30,252 bases of DNA from Spirochaetota bacterium (GCA_009908735.1 JAAAOR010000012.1:1-30252); one strand, 5' to 3'; positions 1 to 8,342 are shown, numbered from the stretch's first letter. Notes: generated from the letters alone by a model not told the origin. Made by a program: numbers and translations.

Positions 1-2
1 TT

Positions 3-110
3 TCGACGGTGACGGTCATAGAGGTGCCCTCGCGAACCCTGCACATGTTGCCGTATCCGGCAGGTACCGATAGCGTGCGTAAGATGCTGCTGCCGAAGCC
101 TGGGTTATAG
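3..110 (+). CDS. 3' end of an upstream gene (partial, unrecognised)
   Basis: A reading frame entering from the left edge stays open for 35 codons and stops at TAG 108-110. Most of its codons end in G or C, as in neighbouring genes, and the other two forward frames are closed by stops. The C-terminal peptide ends in MLLPKPGL. The next gene starts 32 bases later on the same strand with a strong ribosome binding site, so this may be the last part of an upstream operon gene. The fragment is too short to name a family, and a chance open frame is possible in GC-rich DNA. Confidence 0.45.
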   Translation, partial: STVTVIEVPSRTLHMLPYPAGTDSVRKMLLPKPGL

Positions 111-142
111 GAATAGGTGCATCTCGAGAAGAGGAGGCATTC

Positions 143-1132
143 ATGTTATTCATCAGAAACGGTCCGCGCTTCCTTTTTGTGCGAACTGACGCCCGCGGCG
201 ATCTTGAGCGTCACGCTGCGGAACGCTTTAGCGGCGTCCACTATTCCTTCAGCGACGCCCTGGCGCGCGCTCAGGAGAACACGACGATCTTGCTCTTCAC
301 GCGCCCGGGTATCACGAAAACGAGAGTCGCGGACGCCGAGTCGGTTATGCTCGCTCCGGTGGCCTCCTCGGTGTTTCTGGTATCCCTGTTCAACAATGGG
401 CTGACCGACAGGGTGGACAGCGCGCATCTCGGCCCGGGAATGATCCTGCTACGCGTGGTAGGAGACGGAGCCCCGGCCCTCGAGGAGCTCGAGCGCCGCT
501 ACGCGGGCACTCGAGTCGACTTCGAAGGAGCGATTGAGGCCGGTGAGGCGGAGGACACCTTCGTGGGCCTCTCGAATCATCCGATCAACAGGGCCATCGA
601 CACGGGAGAGCTGCTGCAGCCCCAGATCCTCATCCATCGCCCGGCGCACGAGCTCCACGGCGAGCTGCGCAACCAGGGTGTACATTTTGTCACCCGGAGC
701 CTGGATCGGAAGGAGTGGTACGAGGTGCGCATCAACATCTACGACGCCTCGGCGAAATACGAAGCGCACTATGAGCGGCTGGTGCTCACGCTCTCGGACC
801 TAAACATCGGTATGATCCTCGGCGAGTCCTGGACGCGCGACCACGCCCTCGCGCTGTTCTCGGTGCTTGCCTACCAGGTGCGTCTCTTCACCCTGACCGA
901 GCCCAACGACGTGAAGCGGATTCTCATGGGCCTGGAGGCCGACGACAACGGAAAGCGCTTCGTCGACATGGATCTCTACTACCGCAACCGAAAGATAGGC
1001 AAGTCCGACAAAGGCGTTCGAACACCAAAAACGGAGGGACGATTGGAGCTCAGGCGGAAGCTGCTTGCGCGTCTCACACCCGACGCCGTACGGGGTCTTC
1101 GCGAGCTCGAAGCGCAACTCTGCGCGGACTGA
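143..1132 (+). CDS. Hypothetical protein, 329 aa
   Basis: The family is not recognised. The ATG at 143 is preceded by a clear GAGGAGG (131-137) five bases upstream, which settles the start. No signal peptide, membrane segment or coiled coil stands out, so it is probably cytosolic. The N-terminal half has alternating hydrophobic stretches typical of an alpha/beta fold (TTILLFTRPG, SSVFLVSLFN, GMILLRVVGD). The middle carries HPINRAID and DRKEWYEVRINIYD, and the C-terminal third is basic and helical, with a lysine/arginine-rich segment near residues 280-310. It converges on the chemoreceptor gene, with a GC hairpin between the two. It may share an operon with the gene whose end lies at 3-110. 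Confidence 0.85.
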   Translation: MLFIRNGPRFLFVRTDARGDLERHAAERFSGVHYSFSDALARAQENTTILLFTRPGITKTRVADAESVMLAPVASSVFLVSLFNNGLTDRVDSAHLGPGMILLRVVGDGAPALEELERRYAGTRVDFEGAIEAGEAEDTFVGLSNHPINRAIDTGELLQPQILIHRPAHELHGELRNQGVHFVTRSLDRKEWYEVRINIYDASAKYEAHYERLVLTLSDLNIGMILGESWTRDHALALFSVLAYQVRLFTLTEPNDVKRILMGLEADDNGKRFVDMDLYYRNRKIGKSDKGVRTPKTEGRLELRRKLLARLTPDAVRGLRELEAQLCAD

Positions 1133-1152
1133 GCGCGTGGTGCCGGCCCTCA

Positions 1153-1170
1153 GCGGCGGTGCGCCGCCGC
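1153..1170. terminator. GC-rich hairpin between convergent genes
   Basis: GCGGCGG and CCGCCGC form a perfect 7-bp stem around a TGCG loop, in the 48-base gap between the stop codons of two convergent genes. No T-run follows on either strand, so it is not a classical intrinsic terminator. Its position suggests a bidirectional U-less terminator or mRNA 3'-end protection. Confidence 0.4.
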
Positions 1171-1180
1171 CTACGGTAGG

Positions 1181-3346
1181 CTACTCGCTCTCGGTTCTGA
1201 ACGCGCCCACCCCTTTGTTAATGCGGTCTACGAGCTGCCCGAGCTCCTCCACAAGCTCGGAGACCCGCCGCATGGCTGTATTGACCTCGTCTATGCCCGT
1301 GGTGACCTCTCTGATTCCGCCGGCGCTCTCGGTTGCGATTGAGCGGATCTCGTTCTCGGAGTCCTGAATGCCGCGGATCTCGGTGTCCACCGCCGTTGCG
1401 CGATCCCGGATGTCGTTTGTGGTCGTCTGCAGCGAGGTCATCGCCGAAAGAATCTCCCTTCCGGCCTCTGAAAGCTCGGCGGTGCTGGATTCGATCTCGG
1501 AGAAGGTTTCCACGGTGTGCTCGGTCTCTTCGATGACCGTCCCAAACTCACGTTCAGCGCTAGTAACCGCGGCGCCTGTCTGCTGTATGCTTGCCACGAC
1601 GTCTTTCACGGTGGCGGCGATACGGGCCGAGCTCTCTGAAGTGTTCTCAGCGAGTTTGCGGATTTCGTCGGCAACCACCGCGAATCCCTTGCCCGCTTCG
1701 CCGGCATGCGCCGCTTCGATAGCTGCGTTCATTGCAAGTAGATTGGTCTGCGCGGCGACGTCCTGGATGGCGTCGGCGGCCTCCCGAATCGAATCGACCT
1801 TCGCCGACACGCCCTCGGAGAACATCCGATTCGCATCGCGGAGTTGTGTCGAGGCCGCGCGCGAAGTCTCGGAAAGCTGCGTCGTTCGCCGGCGGCGATC
1901 GCTGGTGTTTGCTGCCACGCTCTCGAGGGAGCTCAGCATCTCGTTTACCGAGGCGGTAGATTCTTCGACCATGGCTGTCTGCTCGGTTATCTGATTTACC
2001 ACTCCCTCGATGCTTGTGGTAATCGAGCCGACGGCGCCGGCGTTAGAATCGATGGTCTGCTCGAGGGTGGCGAAGCGGTCCCGCATGCTGGCGACGTTCG
2101 CGGCAATCTGCTCCATCGCGGAGGTTGTCTGCTCGGCGGCAACCGAGAGGTTATTGCCGACTTTTTCAGCCGACGCAGTTGAGCCCTTTATTCCCACGAC
2201 AATGCTGTTAAGCTTCTCGGCGAACGCGTTGAATGCTCGTGCGAGGGTGCCGATTTCGTCGCTTCTGGCCGCAGGCAGCCTCCGGGTCAAATCCCCCGCT
2301 CCCTCGGAGATTTCGCTGAGCCCCGCCGCCGTTCGTCGAATCGGGACAGTAACACGCCGGCTGAGGAGAAACGTGATGGCCGCGAGGAAGACTACAAACA
2401 CGGCGAGCGACGCCCCGGTTGTTCGAAGCAGGCTCATCGCGATACGAGAGGTGATCCGGTTCTCCGGGACCGCCACAGCAACCCGCCAGGGCAAGCCTGA
2501 CACGGGGGCAGTGGCGATCAACAAATCGCCACCCTGATTTCGCGGGACGGTGAAGCCCCGTTCTTCGGACATCGTAAAGCGGCTTGTCATCTCGAGAGTC
2601 GGTTCCAGTCCGCTTGCCGAAAAGGCCGCGTCGAGGTACGGTACCTCTTCGTCGCCTTGAAGGTCGGGATGATACACTACCGCGCCGGAGCCCGTGTAGA
2701 GCCATATGTCGGTGCCATCCCCGTCGATCTGGTCGGCAACGTAGCCCCGTACCGCACGCAGCGACACATCTATGGCGAGCACGCCGAGTAACTCGTCGTC
2801 TTCGCTGCGAATGGGATAGCTCACCGTCATGGCCGTCGGGTCGAGGCCGTCCGTGCCGTCGGGGTTGAGGTAGGGATCAGTGACGTAGAAGCCGCTTGTC
2901 TGCACCGCCCCGTTGTAGTAGTCCGTGTCGCGCCCATCGTAGCCCGCAGGTAGGTCCGCCCACTCACTATGCATGAGGACTCCCGTCTGCGCACTCACCG
3001 AGTAGAGAGACACTACATCCTCTCCATCGAACGCCTCTAGCGTCGTGATGTAATTTTCGTAGCCGGGCGTGCTCTCGAAGGCAGCTCGAGTGTAGACGGG
3101 AGGCGGTGCGGTTCGCACGTACTCGCGCACGGCCGGGACACGGGAGAGCCCCACGGTAACCTTCCGGATTTCCGCCGCCTGAGCGCTCACCCCGTTGGCG
3201 ATCTCGCGGCTCTGGATCTGTTCCTCGCGCACCACTTGCTGGAAGAGAAGATCCCGCTGCGCGCGGAAAGTCAGATATCCGGTGGCGCCGAGTAGGAGAA
3301 CCGGCAGCACTATGAGGAAAAAGACTAGTCTGGTATTAATAGTCAT
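1181..3346 (-). CDS. Methyl-accepting chemotaxis protein with dCACHE sensor
   Basis: A 721-aa transmembrane chemoreceptor that passes ligand signals to a CheA/CheW array at the inner membrane. Residues 7-27 form TM1. The periplasmic region (about 30-300) reads as a double CACHE ligand-binding domain, with the typical DYYNGAVQ...DPYL...VSYPI pattern around 142-180. TM2 is at about 306-328, followed by HAMP (about 330-385) and a long coiled-coil signalling domain. The conserved hairpin tip is clear ([20 protein letters not shown]). The start at 3346 has GGAG 8-9 bases upstream. No che genes lie nearby, so this is an orphan receptor; its ligand cannot be told, though dCACHE receptors often bind amino acids or other small molecules. 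It is divergent from the protease gene. Confidence 0.95.
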   Translation of the reverse strand: MTINTRLVFFLIVLPVLLLGATGYLTFRAQRDLLFQQVVREEQIQSREIANGVSAQAAEIRKVTVGLSRVPAVREYVRTAPPPVYTRAAFESTPGYENYITTLEAFDGEDVVSLYSVSAQTGVLMHSEWADLPAGYDGRDTDYYNGAVQTSGFYVTDPYLNPDGTDGLDPTAMTVSYPIRSEDDELLGVLAIDVSLRAVRGYVADQIDGDGTDIWLYTGSGAVVYHPDLQGDEEVPYLDAAFSASGLEPTLEMTSRFTMSEERGFTVPRNQGGDLLIATAPVSGLPWRVAVAVPENRITSRIAMSLLRTTGASLAVFVVFLAAITFLLSRRVTVPIRRTAAGLSEISEGAGDLTRRLPAARSDEIGTLARAFNAFAEKLNSIVVGIKGSTASAEKVGNNLSVAAEQTTSAMEQIAANVASMRDRFATLEQTIDSNAGAVGSITTSIEGVVNQITEQTAMVEESTASVNEMLSSLESVAANTSDRRRRTTQLSETSRAASTQLRDANRMFSEGVSAKVDSIREAADAIQDVAAQTNLLAMNAAIEAAHAGEAGKGFAVVADEIRKLAENTSESSARIAATVKDVVASIQQTGAAVTSAEREFGTVIEETEHTVETFSEIESSTAELSEAGREILSAMTSLQTTTNDIRDRATAVDTEIRGIQDSENEIRSIATESAGGIREVTTGIDEVNTAMRRVSELVEELGQLVDRINKGVGAFRTESE

Positions 3347-3434
3347 GAGGGAGTCTCCGAAGCCTCGTGGGCGTACGGTCGCATAAGAAGGCTATTCTGT
3401 CAAATAAGAGCATAACGGCATTTGCGTTGCCCTA

Positions 3435-3463
3435 ATGAAAGAATCCTCGTCTGTCGTTATATT
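3435..3463 (+). promoter_or_regulatory. Candidate sigma70 promoter of the S41 protease operon
   Basis: ATGAAA (3435-3440, 4/6 to TTGACA), a 17-bp spacer, then TATATT (3458-3463, 5/6 to TATAAT) in the divergent gap between the chemoreceptor and the protease. The predicted transcript start lies about 27 bases before the ATG at 3497, leaving room for the GGAG at 3487-3490. Confidence 0.5.
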
Positions 3464-3496
3464 ACACGTACATGACGAACCGCATTGGAGTGTATC

Positions 3497-4921
3497 ATGA
3501 GCGAAGATAACGACAAGCTGCGACGCCGGGAGCGACTGGTATGGCTCGGGGTGACTGCTGCGCTTGTCATGACCCTGCTGGTAGTGATCGTGCCGGCGGC
3601 CGCCTTCGGCCAGTCGAGCTCGAGCGACCAGGACCGCTTGCTCGATATGTTCGAGCAGGTGTTCAGTTTCGTGCAGAACAATTACGTCGACGAGGTAGAT
3701 GCGCAAGAGCTCATCGAAGGGGCCCTCGAAGGTATGTTTGATAGCCTCGATGACCCGCATTCGGCATACCTCTCGATGGAAGAGATGAGAGACCTCTCGG
3801 ACACGACGCAAGGAGAGTTCGGCGGTGTGGGGATGTACATCTCGAAACAATCGGTGCCCGAGGATAGCCGCGAGCCCTCCTACGTGGAGGTGATCTCACC
3901 AATCGAGAGCACGCCTGCGGACCGTGCGGGGCTGCGCTCGGGTGACCTCATAGTTGCCATCGAGGGCGAGACGACCGAGGACCTCAGCATAGACGAGGTG
4001 GTTTCCCGGTTGCGCGGGAATCCGGGAAGCAAGGTCGAGATAACCATCCGCCGCGGCGAAACGCGGAGCTTTGAGGTCTCCCTTGCCCGCGAGATCATCG
4101 AGGTGCCGACGGTGCGCCATGCGATGATTCCTGAAAACATCGGCTACATCCGCATCATCCAGTTTACGCCCTTCACCGACGATCGCGTGAAAGAGTCGGT
4201 CAAAGAGTTCGAGGATGAGGGCTACGACTCGCTCATCATCGATCTGCGGCGAAACCCGGGCGGACTGCTACCGGCGGTGGTAGATACCGCGGATCTCTTT
4301 TTCTCGGACGGTTTGGTCGTCGGGACGCGAGGCCGCAGTCCGGGGGAAAACCAGCGCTTCACCGCCGGGAACGGGGTGGAAGTGCCCCGCGAAATGCCCG
4401 TCGTCGTGTTGATCGACGAAGGCTCGGCCTCGGCCTCTGAGATTCTCGCCGGCGCGCTGAAGGACCGCGACCGGGCCTATCTGATCGGCGAGACAAGTTA
4501 TGGAAAGGGCTCGGTGCAGCAGGTCAGGCGCATCACCACCGGGGGCTTCCGTCTAACCATGTCGCGCTACTACACTCCGAGCGGCGACTACATAGACAAA
4601 AAAGGCATAGAGCCGGACTTAGTGGTGAAAGATGCCGAGCTCAGCGACGAGGATCTCGATTCACTTGCTCGCTTGCAGGGGGAGGGGCTCGTGGAGGAGT
4701 TCGTTCGCGAAAACCCCTCGCCGACAGCCTCTCAGATCAGCTCTTTCGTGGAGCGGCTGCGCGAGCAGGATATTACGCTTTCCGAGCGGCGCATCCGGAA
4801 GCTCGTCAGGGACGAGGTGCAGCAGGTAAGCGATGTTACCCAGGTCTACGATCTGGAGTTCGATATCGTGCTGCAGCGCGCGGTCGAAATGTTGCGGCAA
4901 GGTGAGATACCGGCGCAATAG
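3497..4921 (+). CDS. ctpA: S41 family C-terminal processing protease
   Basis: A serine protease of the Ctp/Prc family (474 aa), which trims or degrades exported proteins from their C-termini in the periplasm. Residues 14-38 form an uncleaved anchor or signal peptide. A PDZ domain spans about 125-195 (ADRAGLRSGDLIVAIEGE), followed by the S41 core. The Ser/Lys dyad is visible as Ser312 in GSASASEI and Lys337 in YGKGSVQQ, 25 residues apart as in Prc and CtpB. A charged tail of about 100 residues follows the core. The ATG at 3497 was preferred over an in-frame TTG at 3485 because GGAG sits at the right distance. It heads a cluster with the RsmE remnant (8-nt gap) and the WecG-like gene. Confidence 0.95.
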   Translation: MSEDNDKLRRRERLVWLGVTAALVMTLLVVIVPAAAFGQSSSSDQDRLLDMFEQVFSFVQNNYVDEVDAQELIEGALEGMFDSLDDPHSAYLSMEEMRDLSDTTQGEFGGVGMYISKQSVPEDSREPSYVEVISPIESTPADRAGLRSGDLIVAIEGETTEDLSIDEVVSRLRGNPGSKVEITIRRGETRSFEVSLAREIIEVPTVRHAMIPENIGYIRIIQFTPFTDDRVKESVKEFEDEGYDSLIIDLRRNPGGLLPAVVDTADLFFSDGLVVGTRGRSPGENQRFTAGNGVEVPREMPVVVLIDEGSASASEILAGALKDRDRAYLIGETSYGKGSVQQVRRITTGGFRLTMSRYYTPSGDYIDKKGIEPDLVVKDAELSDEDLDSLARLQGEGLVEEFVRENPSPTASQISSFVERLREQDITLSERRIRKLVRDEVQQVSDVTQVYDLEFDIVLQRAVEMLRQGEIPAQ

Positions 4922-4929
4922 CGGCAGAT

Positions 4930-5316
4930 ATGAAACAGTTCGTACTTCCTGCCACAAAGGCGGGAGAGGGCGAGCTTACAGTTGTCGAGGCCGGCGTAAC
5001 AGGGGTTATGCCGATGGCGAGCCGTCGGGCAGTGAAACGGATCGATGCCGAAGAGGCTGAAGTCGGGCTTCTCTTCCATGAAAAAGCTCTTGCGGAGAGC
5101 AGCATTGGCGGCTATCTTAAGGCGGGTCCACGTCGAGTTGCCATCGTCATCGGACCGGAGGGCGGTTTTTCGGATCACGAGGTAGACATCCTCGACCGCC
5201 TCGGCTTTAATCCTGTTTTGCTTGGACAAAACATACCTCGCACCGAGAGCGCGGCCATCTACGCGATTGCCGTGGTACAATCGGTCTATCGGGAGCTTGT
5301 CGCGTGGAATCAGTAG
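4930..5316 (+). CDS. rsmE: RsmE-like 16S rRNA m3U1498 methyltransferase, internally shortened
   Basis: RsmE methylates U1498 of 16S rRNA and is normally about 240 residues: an N-terminal PUA-like domain plus a SPOUT methyltransferase. This frame has 128. It begins like an intact RsmE (MKQFVLP) but jumps after about residue 18 to EAGVTGVMPMASRRAV, which normally lies near residue 95. After RRAVKR it jumps again to EVGLLFHEKAL, omitting about 50 residues. The SAM-binding knot is intact: AIVIGPEGGFSDHE, then LGQNIPRTESAAIYAI. The DNA between the neighbours has no room for the missing parts. The protease stop is 8 bases upstream, no good ribosome binding site is visible, and the end overlaps the next gene by 13 bases. 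It probably lacks activity or is a decaying gene. The family call is firm; the deletion reading is inference from known family architecture. Confidence 0.75.
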   Translation: MKQFVLPATKAGEGELTVVEAGVTGVMPMASRRAVKRIDAEEAEVGLLFHEKALAESSIGGYLKAGPRRVAIVIGPEGGFSDHEVDILDRLGFNPVLLGQNIPRTESAAIYAIAVVQSVYRELVAWNQ

Positions 5317-6065
5317 CAAACCTGGGTCGTGTGCGTCGCATTCGCGTAGTTGGTGTCCCGGTGGATGTGATACCCGCAGAGCGCCTCGATGAGATTATAG
5401 GAGCGATGCTCTCCGAGCCCGGACAGGACCAGCTGGTGTTTCTGACACTGCTCGACCTGATGCGGGCGAGGCGCAACGCCGAGTACCGGAGCGTGGTGCA
5501 GAACGCTCGGCTCATCATCCCCACGACTCCGGGCATCGTGAGGGGTGCGCGGTTCCTGCGCCGTGAAGAGCCGACGCGCTACGAGCCGTTCAACTTCGTT
5601 ATTCGCCTACTCGGCATCCTCGAGAAGAAGTCCGCCTCGCTCTACCTCTTTGGACTTGGGCGCCGCTATCTCTTGCAGGTAGAGCAGAACCTTCGCGAGA
5701 CATTCCCCGGCCTGCGGTTGGTCGGAAGGTACCCCGGCTACTATCCTCGTGGCGTGGAGCAGGACATTATCACCGCGATAAAGAAGGCCTCTCCGAGCAT
5801 GCTGCTTGTAGGACCGGGGGTGCCGCGAGGCGAGCGCTGGATACAGCGGCACAGGGCTTCCCTCAACAGGGGGCTCTACCTCGCCGCACCCGAGGTGATG
5901 GAGATCTTTGCCGACCGCAGGGCTCGACAGAGGGCAACCGGCTTCGGTGCGCTTGCTCGTGGCGTGGGCCACAGTCTTACCCACCCGTGGCGCGTCGCGC
6001 GCGTGCTGACGTACCTTTGGTACGGCGTCCTGCTCCTCGTCTACCGCACGTTTAAGCTGCGCTGA
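5304..6065 (+). CDS. Divergent WecG/TagA/CpsF-family glycosyltransferase-like protein
   Basis: The family (GT26) transfers N-acetylmannosamine or related sugars onto lipid-linked intermediates in cell-surface polymer synthesis. The fold signature is present: VGVPVDVI near the N-terminus, RRNAEYRSVVQNARLIIP (57-73), GRYPGYYPRGVEQDIITAIKK and LVGPGVPRGERW. Key positions differ. The Asp-Gly expected after the LIIP segment is Thr74-Thr75, and the TxN element reads TLLD (48-51). GxPxQE is altered to GVPRGE, and the usual GVGGxFD stretch is missing. The C-terminus has a hydrophobic segment (TYLWYGVLLLVY), consistent with membrane association. GTG 5304 starts inside the rsmE end (13-base overlap), implying translational coupling. 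It may be inactive or have altered chemistry. Confidence 0.75.
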   Translation: MESVANLGRVRRIRVVGVPVDVIPAERLDEIIGAMLSEPGQDQLVFLTLLDLMRARRNAEYRSVVQNARLIIPTTPGIVRGARFLRREEPTRYEPFNFVIRLLGILEKKSASLYLFGLGRRYLLQVEQNLRETFPGLRLVGRYPGYYPRGVEQDIITAIKKASPSMLLVGPGVPRGERWIQRHRASLNRGLYLAAPEVMEIFADRRARQRATGFGALARGVGHSLTHPWRVARVLTYLWYGVLLLVYRTFKLR

Positions 6066-6115
6066 GCGCTATTCGCCGACCGCCACCCGCAGTCCCGGCG
6101 GACGTACGGCAAGTG

Positions 6116-6565
6116 CTATGCATCCCCGCTTTTCAGGTATTCGTACGCCTCACGCAGGAATGCACCATGGCGCGCGGTCAGCAAGTGACCGGTGAGCCGT
6201 CGCATGGGCGGGAGATAGACGAGGATGCCAAGCGCATCGGTGAAAAATCCGGGTAGCAAGAGAAGAACGCCGGCGGCCAGGAGGCCTGCGAGTCGCGCAT
6301 ACTCCCGCCGCGGGAAGATGTCGGCGGCGACGTCTCGTCGTATGTGGAGCACGGTGGACCCGGCGGAATTGAGCAGGAAAAAAAGCGCGAAGAGCCCGGT
6401 GGAGGCGGCCGCTGCGAGCACGAGGTGCTTCCCGTAGTGCTCGCCGAGGGTTAGGAGGATGTAGCCGTCGGCGATCCCGAGCATAGAGAGGAAGAGCAGC
6501 GAGAGAAACAGGCGTGATACGAAGCCGGACTCGAACAGTCTCAGCAGGCCCTTCGTCCTGTGCAT
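6116..6565 (-). CDS. fxsA: FxsA family membrane protein
   Basis: A small inner-membrane protein (149 aa) of the FxsA family, named for a protein whose overproduction relieves phage T7 exclusion; its physiological role is unclear. Three to four hydrophobic helices are visible. The family hallmark near the C-terminus is intact: LLLLPGFFTDALGILVYLPPMRR. The ATG at 6565 is preferred to the upstream in-frame GTG (6577), because GGGAGAGG lies immediately before it. The gene converges on the WecG-like gene and is divergent from the response regulator. The 50-base gap on its 3' side shows no convincing terminator. Confidence 0.85.
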   Translation of the reverse strand: MHRTKGLLRLFESGFVSRLFLSLLFLSMLGIADGYILLTLGEHYGKHLVLAAAASTGLFALFFLLNSAGSTVLHIRRDVAADIFPRREYARLAGLLAAGVLLLLPGFFTDALGILVYLPPMRRLTGHLLTARHGAFLREAYEYLKSGDA

Positions 6566-6655
6566 GACCTCTCCCACTATGCAGGCACGTCGGTATCCCG
6601 GGTAATAACCCCTAAAATACTACCGCAGGTTACTTTTCGTTTCCGGGTCATTCCG

Positions 6656-6661
6656 TATCTT
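6656..6661 (+). promoter_or_regulatory. Candidate -10 element, leaderless arrangement
   Basis: TATCTT lies 7 bases before the ATG at 6669, and there is no Shine-Dalgarno in between. The same TATCTT-AAC string precedes the HD-protein start at 22641. No good -35 was found, so the call is weak on its own. Confidence 0.35.
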
Positions 6662-6668
6662 AACATTC

Positions 6669-7802
6669 ATGGTCCGAGTGCTGGTTATCGATCGCGACAC
6701 GCACTCACACCGAACGTTACGCTCCCTTTTGCCCGACCGCTTTTGCCTCGTCCATCACACCGAGCCGGCTCTGTCCGTCGATCGCGCTCGCCTCGAACGT
6801 CCCGACCTGGTGATTCTCGACATAGACCTCGGCGCCTTCGACGGCCTGGCGCTTCTGCGCTCGCTGGTCGCGATGCCGAACGCAGCCCCCGTGCTCGTTC
6901 TCACATCCCTACGCCACACGCGCCTGGTGGTGCAGGCGGTTCGAACGGGCGCCGCAGACTACCTGACCAAGCCATTCGTGCTCGACGAGCTCATCGCCGC
7001 GATGATCGCCGCCCTCGAGCGGCGTCCCCGTCCGCCTGCCACCGCGGAGGCTGCAGAGTACCCGGCCCTTACGCGTATTATAGGGGAAAGCCGGGCAGCT
7101 TATGAGCAGCGCAGTAGAGCTCGTCTCTTTGCCGAGTCGTCCGCACCCGTCATGATTCTCGGTGAAAGTGGCACCGGCAAAGATCTTTTCGCGCGCGTGG
7201 TGCATGCCCTCTCCTCCCGCGCTCGCGGTGCTTACGTCGCCGTGAACTGTGGCGCGGTGCCGGAGTCGCTCTTTGAGAGCGAGATGTTCGGGGTTACCCG
7301 CGGGGCCTACACCGACGCCATCGACCGCCCCGGACACTTCGAGGAGGCCGACGGCGGCACGCTCCTCCTCGATGAGATCGGAGAGCTCAGCCCCCGATCA
7401 CAAGTAAAGCTACTCCGTGCTCTCGAGGAGCGACGGGTGCGTCGCGTCGGCAGTACCGCAGAGCGAAAGATCGATGTGCGCGTGATCGCCGCCTCCAACC
7501 GCCCGTTGCGTACGGATGTTGAGACCGGCCGCTTCCGCGCAGACCTGTTCTATCGGTTGAACATACTCTCGGTAGAGCTCGCGCCGCTGCGCGAGCGGTC
7601 GGAGGACATCGCGTTTCTCGCCCATCATTTTTTGCAGGGGAGTCGCGGAGTGGTTCCGCAGGGGTTTACAGATGCCGCACTTGAGACCCTGCGCGCGCAT
7701 CCGTGGCCCGGAAACATTCGGGAGCTGCGCAACCTCGTGGAGCGCGCAGAGCTCGTGGCAGACGGGAATATGATTCGACCCGCGGACGTCATGTTCGTGT
7801 AG
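6669..7802 (+). CDS. Sigma-54-type response regulator lacking a DNA-binding domain
   Basis: NtrC-class activator with receiver and AAA+ domains (377 aa). The receiver (1-115) has Asp8 and Asp10, phosphoacceptor Asp51 (VILDIDLG), Thr79 and Lys101 (YLTKPF). The AAA+ domain has Walker A GESGTGKD (165-172), GAYTDA (212-217) in the place of the sigma-54-contacting GAFTGA loop, and Walker B GGTLLLDEIGEL. The arginine-bearing LFYRLN segment and HPWPGNIRELRNLVERA follow. The protein stops at DVMFV, where a Fis-type HTH would begin. Family members of this shape (Helicobacter FlgR, Chlamydia CtcC) act without enhancer binding, so a flagellar or global role is possible. No histidine kinase is adjacent. 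No ribosome binding site precedes the ATG. Confidence 0.9.
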   Translation: MVRVLVIDRDTHSHRTLRSLLPDRFCLVHHTEPALSVDRARLERPDLVILDIDLGAFDGLALLRSLVAMPNAAPVLVLTSLRHTRLVVQAVRTGAADYLTKPFVLDELIAAMIAALERRPRPPATAEAAEYPALTRIIGESRAAYEQRSRARLFAESSAPVMILGESGTGKDLFARVVHALSSRARGAYVAVNCGAVPESLFESEMFGVTRGAYTDAIDRPGHFEEADGGTLLLDEIGELSPRSQVKLLRALEERRVRRVGSTAERKIDVRVIAASNRPLRTDVETGRFRADLFYRLNILSVELAPLRERSEDIAFLAHHFLQGSRGVVPQGFTDAALETLRAHPWPGNIRELRNLVERAELVADGNMIRPADVMFV

Positions 7803-7820
7803 CGGCGGCTTCCGTGCATG

Positions 7821-8300
7821 CTACTGCAGTGTACGGAGGTAGAGGCCCTCAACCACCGGTACGAGGTTTCCATCGAGATCAGTCGTCACGCCGTCGAACC
7901 GCCCGATGACGAGCAGGGCCCCGTTTGCGGCAATGGCGTTCGCAGAAGGGTTCCGATTCCGACGGGTGGGGATGCGGGAGTGGAACTCCGTCCCTTCGAG
8001 GTCAACGTAGGCGCTGTACATTACCACCCTCTCGAGGCCCTGCCACTCTCCGGTAACCAGCTCGATCCGTGCTCTGAAGGTCGCCTCCTCAGGGTCGAGC
8101 ACCTCGATTGCCGAGACGACCCCGTCGAGCATCAGCAGCCGTCCATCGGGAACAGGCTCCCGGCCCTCGCGCACGTTCAGTGAGAGTGACTTCAGCGACT
8201 CCTCAGAGGCCACGACGGCATCGAAGTCGGACAGGTCCAAACCGAAAGCAGCGCCGGCTGCGAGCACGATCACCACAGTCGCCGCAAATACGTTTTTCAT
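7821..8300 (-). CDS. Small exported protein, 159 aa, unknown function
   Basis: The start at 8300 is set by GGGAG 9 bases upstream and by the signal peptide it exposes (MKNVFAATVVIVLAAGAAFG, residues 1-20, likely cleaved before LDLS). The frame extends a further 66 codons upstream, but that part is arginine-rich, covers the promoter and does not look like protein. The mature part alternates beta strands (GRLLMLDGVVSAIEVL, ATFRARIELVTG, RVVMYSAYVDL, ALLVIGRFDGVTTDLDG), somewhat like an OB or small beta-barrel fold. No family is recognised. It is convergent with the regulator gene, with 18 bases between stops. Confidence 0.85.
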   Translation of the reverse strand: MKNVFAATVVIVLAAGAAFGLDLSDFDAVVASEESLKSLSLNVREGREPVPDGRLLMLDGVVSAIEVLDPEEATFRARIELVTGEWQGLERVVMYSAYVDLEGTEFHSRIPTRRNRNPSANAIAANGALLVIGRFDGVTTDLDGNLVPVVEGLYLRTLQ

Positions 8301-8303
8301 GTT

Positions 8304-8328
8304 ACCGCTCCCACTTAACCGCTCCCAC
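8304..8328. repeat. Duplicated ribosome-binding-site segment
   Basis: ACCGCTCCCAC occurs twice with 14-bp spacing (8304-8314 and 8318-8328). Read on the minus strand, each copy is GTGGGAGCGGT, so the Shine-Dalgarno of the exported-protein gene is present in two tandem copies. Only the nearer copy is correctly spaced from the ATG. Confidence 0.7.
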
Positions 8329-8342
8329 CCCGTTTCCGTCGA

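Noticed and set aside
1368..1994. 208-aa open frame opposite the chemoreceptor gene
   Set aside because: A mirror of the coiled-coil coding strand, Ser/Ala-rich, with no ribosome binding site; a shadow of the real gene.
3412..3438. Sigma28-like element upstream of the chemoreceptor (TCAT, 15 bp, GCCGTTAT on the minus strand)
   Set aside because: The -10 matches 6 of 8 positions of GCCGATAA, but the -35 is poor against TAAA; not enough for a flagellar-type promoter call.
5304..5316. Possibility that missing RsmE segments lie in the WecG-like reading frame or upstream
   Set aside because: The protease stop at 4921 and the overlapping WecG-like start leave no extra DNA, and translations of the flanks show no RsmE-like residues.
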